From Nocardioides sp. YR527 (GTDB taxonomy: Bacteria > Actinomycetota > Actinomycetes > Propionibacteriales > Nocardioidaceae): 64,000 bases of DNA. The DNA lies in the NCBI RefSeq assembly GCF_900101045.1, contig NZ_FNFN01000005.1, positions 310,001-374,000 of the forward strand, read 5' to 3'. Positions 1 to 6,068 of the stretch are shown here, piece by piece. The notes below the pieces were generated by a model. That model did no database searches. It had not been told where the DNA came from and saw only the letters and a program-made list of their open reading frames with translations. Position numbers and translations under genes: made by a program. Numbering within the stretch: position 1 is the stretch's first letter; the number at the start of each line of letters is the position of its first letter.

Positions 1-362
1 CAGTGGGGGCCGACTTCGCGGTGATGTCCCTCTCCGACCGGCTCAAGCCGTGGTCCGTCGTCGAGGACCGGCTGCGCGCGGTCGCGGCCGCCGATCTCGT
101 GCTGGCCATCTACAACCCGGCCTCGCGCTCGCGCACCGAGCAGATCGGCCGGGCTCGCGACGTACTCCTGGAGCAGCGCAAGCCGGACACCGTGGTCGTG
201 GTCGGACGCGACGTCGGGCGGGCCGAGGAGTCGCTGACCGTGACCACTCTCGGTGACCTCGACCCCGGGACCATCGACATGAAGTGCCTGGTGATCGTGG
301 GGGCGAGCTCGACCCGGGCGACCGCGGCCGGGCAGGTCTGGACGCCGAGGTACGTGCGGTGA
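1..362 (+). CDS. cobJ: Precorrin-3B C17-methyltransferase CobJ, C-terminal part (5' end outside window)
   Basis: This is the last 120 or so residues of an S-adenosylmethionine-dependent tetrapyrrole methyltransferase that methylates C17 and contracts the ring of precorrin-3B. The visible part contains the family stretch SLSDRLKPWSVVEDRLRAVA followed by YNPASRSR, which is typical of CobJ/CbiH C-terminal domains. The full protein is usually about 250 residues or more, and it is often fused to CobI in actinobacteria, so the real start lies left of the window. The stop TGA overlaps the GTG start of cobM, indicating translational coupling. CobJ is favoured over other Cob methyltransferases by these motifs and by its position before cobM. 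Confidence 0.9.
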   Translation, partial: VGADFAVMSLSDRLKPWSVVEDRLRAVAAADLVLAIYNPASRSRTEQIGRARDVLLEQRKPDTVVVVGRDVGRAEESLTVTTLGDLDPGTIDMKCLVIVGASSTRATAAGQVWTPRYVR

Positions 363-1111
363 CCGGCCGGCAGAGCGTTCACTTCGTCGGTGCCGGCCCC
401 GGCGCGGCAGACCTGCTGACCGTACGCGCGACGAGGCTGCTCGAGGCTGCCGACGTGGTGCTCTACCCCGGCACCTACCTGGACCCTGAGGTGCTGGGGC
501 ACTGCAGCCCCGCGGCCGAGCTGGTCGACACCCAGAAGCTCGATCTGGACCAGATCGTCGGCGAGATCGTCGCCGCCCACCGGGGCGGCAAGCAGGTCGT
601 ACGCCTCGTCTCCGGCGACCCGTCGGTCTACTCGGCGGTCGCGGAGCAGACCCGGCGGCTCGATGCCGCCGGGGTGCCCTGGGACGTCACGCCGGGCGTG
701 CCCGCCTACGCGGCGGCAGCAGCGCTCGTGGGACGGGAGCTGACCGTCCCGCTGGTGGCGCAGTCGGTCGTCCTCACCCGGACGCAGGCCCGGTCGACGG
801 CCATGCCGGAGGGGGAATCCCTGGCCGCGTACGCCGCGACCGGCGCCACGCTCGTCCTCCACCTGGCGATCCGGCGCACCCGCGAGCTGATGGCCGAGCT
901 GTTGCCCTACTACGGCCCGGAGTGCCCGGTCGTGGTCGTCTACCGCGCCAGCCAGCCCGAGGAGCGGGTGCTGCGCGGGACGGTGGCGACGATCGCCGAC
1001 GCGGTCGAGGACGCGGGGCTGCGGCAGGCCGCCGTCATCCTCGCCGGACCCGCGCTGGCCCGCGACGGGGGCGAGTCGTTCCTCTACGACGCGGCTCGGG
1101 TGCGTGCCTGA
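359..1111 (+). CDS. cobM: Precorrin-4 C11-methyltransferase CobM
   Basis: The 250-residue product transfers a methyl group from S-adenosylmethionine to C11 of precorrin-4, making precorrin-5. The N-terminus HFVGAGPGAADLLTVRA is the glycine-rich SAM-binding loop of the tetrapyrrole methylase fold, and LYPGTYLDPEVL and SGDPSVYSA are CobM-type motifs. GTG at 359 is chosen because it overlaps the cobJ stop and places the glycine loop about 11 residues from the start; an upstream in-frame start at 284 would only add residues read from the cobJ frame. The stop overlaps the bluB ATG, so cobJ-cobM-bluB are read as one operon. Confidence 0.93.
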   Translation: MTGRQSVHFVGAGPGAADLLTVRATRLLEAADVVLYPGTYLDPEVLGHCSPAAELVDTQKLDLDQIVGEIVAAHRGGKQVVRLVSGDPSVYSAVAEQTRRLDAAGVPWDVTPGVPAYAAAAALVGRELTVPLVAQSVVLTRTQARSTAMPEGESLAAYAATGATLVLHLAIRRTRELMAELLPYYGPECPVVVVYRASQPEERVLRGTVATIADAVEDAGLRQAAVILAGPALARDGGESFLYDAARVRA

Positions 1112-1737
1112 TGGATCTCTATGACGCGATCAACCGCCGCCGAGACACGCGTGCGGAGTTCACCGGGGAACCGGTCGATCCTGCCGTGCTCGAGCGGGTC
1201 CTCTCGGCCGCCCACGCCGCCCCGAGTGTCGGGATGTCGCAGCCGTGGGACTTCGTGCTGGTGCGCTCGCCGGAGACCCTGTCGGCCTTCCGTGACCACG
1301 TTGCCACCGAGCGGGACGTGTTCGCGTCCTCGCTCTCCGGAGAGCGGGCCGCGACGTTCTCCCGGATCAAGATCGAGGGCATCTGCGAGTCCGGACTCGG
1401 GGTGGTCGTCGGCTACGACCCGACCCGCGGCGGGTCGCAGGTCCTCGGACGGCACGCCATCGCCGACGCCGGGCTCTACTCGACCGTCCTCGCGATCCAG
1501 AACCTCTGGCTCGCCGCCACCGCCGAGGGTCTCGGCGTCGGCTGGGTCAGCTTCTACCGCGAGGAGTTCCTGCGATCGCTCATCGGGCTTCCGTCGCACG
1601 TACGGCCGGTGGCGTGGCTCTGTGTCGGTGCCGTCGACGGCGTGCCTGAGGTGCCGGATCTGGAGCGGTTCGGGTGGAGGCATCGGTCGGAGCTGTCTTC
1701 GGTGGTTCATGAGGAGAGGTATCTCTCGGGGCGCTGA
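1111..1737 (+). CDS. bluB: 5,6-dimethylbenzimidazole synthase BluB
   Basis: The 208-residue flavoprotein of the nitroreductase fold breaks down reduced FMN with oxygen to make 5,6-dimethylbenzimidazole, the lower ligand of cobalamin. Family features are the N-terminal YDAINRRRDTRAEF, the SVGMSQPWDFVLVRS segment and LGVGWVSFYREEFLR near the C-terminus. The ATG overlaps the cobM stop by one base. Its presence, with cobT further along, indicates that the cell makes true cobalamin with its own lower ligand. It is the last gene of the rightward operon; a cluster of hairpins follows before the convergent cobL. Confidence 0.93.
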   Translation: MDLYDAINRRRDTRAEFTGEPVDPAVLERVLSAAHAAPSVGMSQPWDFVLVRSPETLSAFRDHVATERDVFASSLSGERAATFSRIKIEGICESGLGVVVGYDPTRGGSQVLGRHAIADAGLYSTVLAIQNLWLAATAEGLGVGWVSFYREEFLRSLIGLPSHVRPVAWLCVGAVDGVPEVPDLERFGWRHRSELSSVVHEERYLSGR

Positions 1738-1831
1738 TGTTGTTTGTGGTTGGCGTTTGCCGCGGAGTTTCGAGTTGAGCACGGGCTTGGGACTGCGGGT
1801 CACCCGTTCCGGCAATCGGGTCGTGTGGTTG

Positions 1832-1960
1832 GTGGAAAGAATTTTTCTTCCACGCGGTGCCCGCTACGCGGTAGCGGACCGGGAGGCGAACGAAAATTCG
1901 TTCGCCGCCGATGACTCCAGTCGGGATCTATTTGGTAGGGGAAGGAATTTTCTTTCCCCT
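1832..1960. terminator. Cluster of four hairpins between convergent bluB and cobL
   Basis: Four stem-loops are packed here: 1832-1853 (GTGGAAAGAA pairing with TTCTTCCAC, imperfect), 1861-1877 (CCGCTAC-GCG-GTAGCGG), 1886-1905 (GCGAACGAA-AA-TTCGTTCGC) and 1937-1960 (AGGGGAAGGAA against TTCTTTCCCCT). Three have short A/T-rich loops. They are probably bidirectional terminators for the converging bluB and cobL transcripts. The last one lies inside the final codons of cobL. Confidence 0.55.
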
Positions 1961-3166
1961 GTTGGCGCTGTCGGTGGGGACGACGAAGGACCACTGCGTC
2001 ACCGACCGTGCGGGAGTCCAGCCGGTGAACGTGCCGATCGGGGCGGAGGTCTCCACCGAGATCCGGGTGAGTTCACCGCCGTGCTGCTGGTAGGCGGTGG
2101 CCAGAAGCTGCTCGGTCTCCAGCGTCACACCGTGGACGACGAGCCGGCCACCGGTGCGGAGGGCGGCCAGGCAGGTGTCGACCACTCCTGGTCGGGTGGC
2201 GCCGCCGCCGATGAAGATCGCGTCGGGCGCCGGGAGGTTGCGCAACGCATCGGGGGCGCGGCCCTGGACGACGGCAAGGCCGGGTACGCCGAGGCGGGTC
2301 GCGTTGCGGGCGATCCGGGCGGCGCGCTCGGGGGAGGCCTCGATGGCGGTCGTGGTGCAGGACGGGTGCGCCCGCATCCACTCGATACCGACCGAGCCGG
2401 CACCGGCGCCGACGTCCCACAGGTGCGCGCCGGGGGTGGGGGCCAGGCGGGCCAGGGCCGAGGCCCGCAGGTCGCGCTTGGTCAGCTGGCCGTCGTTCTC
2501 GAAGACGTCGTCGGGAAGGCCGGCGGCCCAGCCGAGGAGGGATGCGCCGAGGCACTCGATCGCCACGATGTTGAGCCGCGGCGACTCCGCGTCCCACGCG
2601 GAGGCGGTCGCGGTCCGTGCGCTCTCGGTCTCCGCGCCGAGCTCGCCCAGGACGGTCATCGTCGAGGCCCCGAAACCGGCCCCGACCAGGAGATTCGCGA
2701 TCGAGGCAGGAGTCGACCCGTCCGACGAGAGCGCCAGGATCCGCCGGCCGGGTGCGAGCTCGCGGGCGACCAGTGACACGTCGCGGCCGACGAGGCTGAC
2801 GACCACGCACGACTCGGCCGGCCAGCCCATCCGGGCGCGGGCGAGGGCGACGGAGGAGACGGCCGGCTCGATGCGTACGTTCCCCCGACCGAGCAGCGAG
2901 ATCAGGGTCGTCCCGATGCCGGAGACCAGCGGGTCGCCGGAGGCCAGAGCGACGACGGGGGAGTCGCCCGGCAGCGACTCGAGGAGCGCCGGGAGCCCCT
3001 CGCGCAGCGGCGACGGCCAGGGTTCGCGCCGCTGGCCGGGGACATCCGGGACGAGGTCGAGATGACGCTTGCCACCGAGGAGGACGGCCGACTCCCGGAT
3101 CAGCTGCTGGTGACGTACGGGAATCTCGTCCCAACCTCCGGCACCGATGCCCACCACGACGATCAT
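1928..3166 (-). CDS. cobL: Precorrin-6Y C5,15-methyltransferase (decarboxylating) CobL
   Basis: The 412-residue two-domain enzyme methylates C5 and C15 of precorrin-6Y and decarboxylates the acetate side chain at C12. The first half is a CbiE-like tetrapyrrole methylase (VVVGIGAGGWDEI at the N-terminus). The second half is a CbiT-like Rossmann methyltransferase with LWDVGAGAGSVGIEWMR as the SAM-binding motif. ATG 3166 is chosen because it puts the glycine-rich loop at residue 6; upstream in-frame codons run into the riboswitch region of the opposite operon. The C-terminal nine or so residues (GKKIPSPTK) are read from a terminator-like hairpin, so the true family C-terminus may have been slightly extended. 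Confidence 0.92.
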   Translation of the reverse strand: MIVVVGIGAGGWDEIPVRHQQLIRESAVLLGGKRHLDLVPDVPGQRREPWPSPLREGLPALLESLPGDSPVVALASGDPLVSGIGTTLISLLGRGNVRIEPAVSSVALARARMGWPAESCVVVSLVGRDVSLVARELAPGRRILALSSDGSTPASIANLLVGAGFGASTMTVLGELGAETESARTATASAWDAESPRLNIVAIECLGASLLGWAAGLPDDVFENDGQLTKRDLRASALARLAPTPGAHLWDVGAGAGSVGIEWMRAHPSCTTTAIEASPERAARIARNATRLGVPGLAVVQGRAPDALRNLPAPDAIFIGGGATRPGVVDTCLAALRTGGRLVVHGVTLETEQLLATAYQQHGGELTRISVETSAPIGTFTGWTPARSVTQWSFVVPTDSANRGKKIPSPTK

Positions 3167-3194
3167 GAGGCCAGACGCTACAGTGACCGCACAG

Positions 3195-3320
3195 GCGCGA
3201 GGTGCCCCGACTGGGGAGAATCTGGGAAGCCGGTGAGAATCCGGCACAGGCCCGCTGCGGTGAATCGAGCCCCATCACGGGGACTCGACAAGTCCGAAGA
3301 CCGGCCCCGCGTCCATCCAA
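3195..3320 (+). promoter_or_regulatory. Cobalamin riboswitch upstream of the ChlID-cobO-cobBC-cobD operon
   Basis: The conserved core GAAGCCGGTGAGAATCCGGC, followed by ACAGGCCCGCTGCGGTGA, is the B12-box region of adenosylcobalamin riboswitches. A downstream AGTCCGAAGACCGGCC segment is the usual 3' side. It ends about 28 bases before the start of the chelatase gene, which has a purine-rich ribosome binding site (GGGAGCGGG). B12 binding is expected to lower expression of the downstream operon. A weak -10 candidate (TACAGT) lies at 3179-3184. Confidence 0.88.
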
Positions 3321-3348
3321 TCAACGCGATAGGGAGCGGGAGCCTCTC

Positions 3349-5454
3349 ATGCCGGTGCACTACCCATTTTCTGCCGTCCTCGGCTGCCAGGCGGACGACC
3401 TCGACGACATGGGCCTCGCGCTCGTGCTCACCACCATCTCGCCGGAGATCGGCGGAGTCCTGGTCCGTGGTGAGAAGGGGACTGCGAAGTCGACGGCCGT
3501 ACGCGGTCTGGCGGCCGTGCTGCCCTCGATCTCGGTCTACGCCGGGGACCGGTTCTCGATCGACCCCGCCGACCCCTCCGCGGAGTCGCCGGACGGTCCC
3601 TTCGGGTCCGCCGCCGTCGTGGAGAGCCGGCCGGTCCGGCTGGTCGAGCTCCCGGTGGGGGCCACCGAGGACCGCGTCGTCGGCTCGCTCCATCTGGAGA
3701 GCGCGCTGTCGCGCGGCGCGGTCGAGTTCGAGCCCGGGCTGCTCGCGCGGGCCCACCGCGGCCTGCTCTACGTCGACGAGGTCAACCTGCTCCACGACCA
3801 CCTCGTCGACCTGCTGCTGGACGCGGCGGCGATGGGCCGGGTCAGCGTCGAGCGGGACGGAGTCTCGGTCGAGCACGCCGCCCGGTTCGTACTGATCGGC
3901 ACCATGAACCCCGAGGAGGGCGAGCTGCGCCCGCAGCTGCTGGACCGCTTCGGGCTCACCGTCGAGGTCGCCGCGCCCCGGGATCCGGCGCTGCGCGCCG
4001 AGGTCGTACGCCGCCGGATGGCCTTCGACCTGGATGCTCCCGGGTTCGTCGAGCGCTATCTGGCCGCCGAGCGCGACCTGACCGCACGGGTCTCCACCGC
4101 GCGCGCCCTCGTCGGGAAGGTCCGGCTCACCGCACCGGGGCTGCTCAAGATCGCCGAGGTCTGTGCGGCGTTCGAGGTCGACGGACTGCGCGCCGACATC
4201 GTCACCGCCCGCACCGCGGTCGCGCACGCGGCCTGGGCCGGGCGCTCCGAGGTCACCCGCGCCGACATCCGCCGTGCCGCCCTGCTGGCCCTCCCGCACC
4301 GCCGCCGCCGCAACCCCTTCGACGCCCCCGGGCTCGACGAGGACCTGCTCGACCGCATCCTCGGCGACGAGGAGCTTCCGCCGGAGCCGCCGGAGGGCGG
4401 GGACTCGGATGAAGGTGGCGCTGACGACTCTGTTGGTCTCACTGAGCCAGATTCCGCTGGGCCTCCGCCTAGCGGCTCCGACGGCTCGACCGACGGGGAC
4501 AGCTCGACCGACGCGGAACCCCCGTCGGTCGAGCCCCCGTCGGTCGAGCCCGCGAGCGACGATTCTTCGCTGGTTGAGCCCGCGAGCGCAGCGAGCGGTG
4601 TCGAAACCAACACGGTCACCGCCGCAGGCGCCGCCTACCGCCCTCGCCTGCTGACCGTGACCGGCCTGGGCACGGGCCGCACCGGCGGCCGGAGCAAGGC
4701 GATCGGCAGCAGCGGCCGCCGGATCGGCGCCAGCCTCAGCACCCGCGGCTCGCTCCACCTCGTCGAGACGCTCAAGGCGGCCGCGGGCAAGCAGAGCGCT
4801 CGCCCGCGTACCTCGGCGAAGGTCGAGCTGCGGATCGAGGACCTCCGCACCGCGGTCCGTGAGGGCCGCGAGGCCAACCTGGTGCTCTTCTGCGTGGACG
4901 CCTCCGGGTCGATGGCCGCGCGCAAGCGGATGGCGCAGGTCAAGGCCGCGGTTCTCTCGCTGTTGCTCGACGCCTACCGGCGCCGCGACAAGGTCGGGAT
5001 GATCACGTTCCGGGGCGAGGGTGCCGAGCTCGTGCTGCCCCCGACGGGGTCGGTCGACCTCGCTGCGGCACGTCTGGACGAGGTGCCCGCCGGAGGACGT
5101 ACGCCCCTGGCCGAAGGCCTCCTCGAGGCCGCCCGCGTGCTCCAGCGCGAGCACCTGCGCGACCCCGATCTGCGGCCGCTGCTGGTGGTCGTCACCGACG
5201 GTCGCGCCAACTCGAAGGCCCACGGCAAGGATGCAGTGCGACGATCGCAGCAGGCCGCCGCGTACGTCGCCGGTCTGGGGGTCACGACGGTCGTCATCGA
5301 CTCCGAGAGCGGGCCGATGCGGCTCGGGCTGGCCCGTCAGCTGGCCGTTCACCTCGGGGCCGAGCACGTGCCGGTGGCCGAGGTCAACGCCGAGGCGCTG
5401 ACGTCGGCCGTCCACGGGTTCACCGGAACCACCATGGGAAGGGGCGCTGCCTGA
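3349..5454 (+). CDS. Cobaltochelatase/magnesium-chelatase-like ChlI-ChlD fusion subunit
   Basis: The 701-residue protein is the AAA+ ATPase partner that drives cobalt insertion into hydrogenobyrinate a,c-diamide with the large subunit CobN. The N-terminal half is a BchI/ChlI ATPase with Walker A GEKGTAKST near residue 40 and Walker B LLYVDEVNLL near residue 140. The C-terminal half is a von Willebrand A domain with the metal-binding motif DASGSMA near residue 520. In actinobacteria this fusion replaces CobS and CobT of proteobacteria. The linker between the domains (about residues 360-423) is built almost wholly from the mosaic repeat described separately. ATG 3349 follows a purine-rich SD; the stop overlaps the cobO start. 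Confidence 0.9.
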   Translation: MPVHYPFSAVLGCQADDLDDMGLALVLTTISPEIGGVLVRGEKGTAKSTAVRGLAAVLPSISVYAGDRFSIDPADPSAESPDGPFGSAAVVESRPVRLVELPVGATEDRVVGSLHLESALSRGAVEFEPGLLARAHRGLLYVDEVNLLHDHLVDLLLDAAAMGRVSVERDGVSVEHAARFVLIGTMNPEEGELRPQLLDRFGLTVEVAAPRDPALRAEVVRRRMAFDLDAPGFVERYLAAERDLTARVSTARALVGKVRLTAPGLLKIAEVCAAFEVDGLRADIVTARTAVAHAAWAGRSEVTRADIRRAALLALPHRRRRNPFDAPGLDEDLLDRILGDEELPPEPPEGGDSDEGGADDSVGLTEPDSAGPPPSGSDGSTDGDSSTDAEPPSVEPPSVEPASDDSSLVEPASAASGVETNTVTAAGAAYRPRLLTVTGLGTGRTGGRSKAIGSSGRRIGASLSTRGSLHLVETLKAAAGKQSARPRTSAKVELRIEDLRTAVREGREANLVLFCVDASGSMAARKRMAQVKAAVLSLLLDAYRRRDKVGMITFRGEGAELVLPPTGSVDLAAARLDEVPAGGRTPLAEGLLEAARVLQREHLRDPDLRPLLVVVTDGRANSKAHGKDAVRRSQQAAAYVAGLGVTTVVIDSESGPMRLGLARQLAVHLGAEHVPVAEVNAEALTSAVHGFTGTTMGRGAA
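4425..4617 (+). repeat. Mosaic palindromic repeat inside the ChlI-ChlD linker (degenerate reverse unit plus forward unit)
   Basis: A worn reverse unit (GACTCTGTTGGTCTCACTGA through GCCTCCGCCTAGCGGCTCCG and GGCTCGACCGACGG) is followed by several forward heads (GGTCGAGCC at about 4527, 4542 and, as GGTTGAGCC, 4572). The forward end GTGTCGAAACCAACACGGTC closes it at 4617. The whole stretch stays open in the chelatase frame and encodes SVGL and GVETNTV peptides, the same frame used in CobB, CobQ and CobN. Confidence 0.8.
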
Positions 5455-6068
5455 TGCCCAAGGGACAGCCGCTGAACGTACCCGACGACGGGCTCACCAC
5501 CCGCCAGCGCCGCAACCGGCCGCTGGTGATGGTCCACACCGGACCGGGCAAGGGGAAGTCGACCGCCGCCTTCGGGCTCGCACTGCGCGGCTGGAACCAG
5601 GGCTGGCGGATCGGGGTCTTCCAGTTCGTGAAGTCGGCCAAGTGGCGCATCGGCGAGCAGACCGTGCTCGAGCGCCTCGGGAAGCTGCACGAGGAGACCG
5701 GCGAGGGCGGGCCGGTCGACTGGCACAAGATGGGCTCCGGCTGGTCCTGGAGCCGCAAGCAGGGTGACGCCGAGGACCACGCCGCGGCCGCCGCCGAGGG
5801 CTGGGCCGAGATCAAGCGGTGCCTGGCCGCGGAGACGTACGACCTGCTGGTCCTCGACGAGTTCACCTACCCGATCAAGTGGGGCTGGGTCGACGCCGCC
5901 GAGGTCGCCTCCGTGCTCTCCGAGCGACCGGGGCGCCAGCACGTCGTGATCACCGGCCGCGACGCCGACCCCGCCGTGCTCGAGGTGGCGGACCTGGTCA
6001 CCGAGATGACCAAGATCAAGCACCCGATGGACGCCGGCCAGAAGGGCCAGCGGGGCATCGAATGGTGA
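5454..6068 (+). CDS. cobO: Cob(I)yrinic acid a,c-diamide adenosyltransferase CobO
   Basis: The 204-residue CobA/CobO-type enzyme transfers the adenosyl group of ATP to the cobalt of cob(I)yrinic acid a,c-diamide. The unusual P-loop HTGPGKGKSTAAFG near residue 30 is diagnostic, as are LLVLDEFTYPIKWGW and VVITGRDADP. The ATG overlaps the stop of the chelatase gene, and the 3' end overlaps the start of cobB by seven bases. It acts directly after cobalt insertion, which matches its place in the operon. Confidence 0.94.
   Translation: MPKGQPLNVPDDGLTTRQRRNRPLVMVHTGPGKGKSTAAFGLALRGWNQGWRIGVFQFVKSAKWRIGEQTVLERLGKLHEETGEGGPVDWHKMGSGWSWSRKQGDAEDHAAAAAEGWAEIKRCLAAETYDLLVLDEFTYPIKWGWVDAAEVASVLSERPGRQHVVITGRDADPAVLEVADLVTEMTKIKHPMDAGQKGQRGIEW

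Noticed and set aside
110..862. Long minus-strand open frames opposite cobJ and cobM, and many like them elsewhere
   Set aside because: These are shadows typical of very GC-rich DNA. They lack family motifs and overlap strongly recognisable genes on the other strand.
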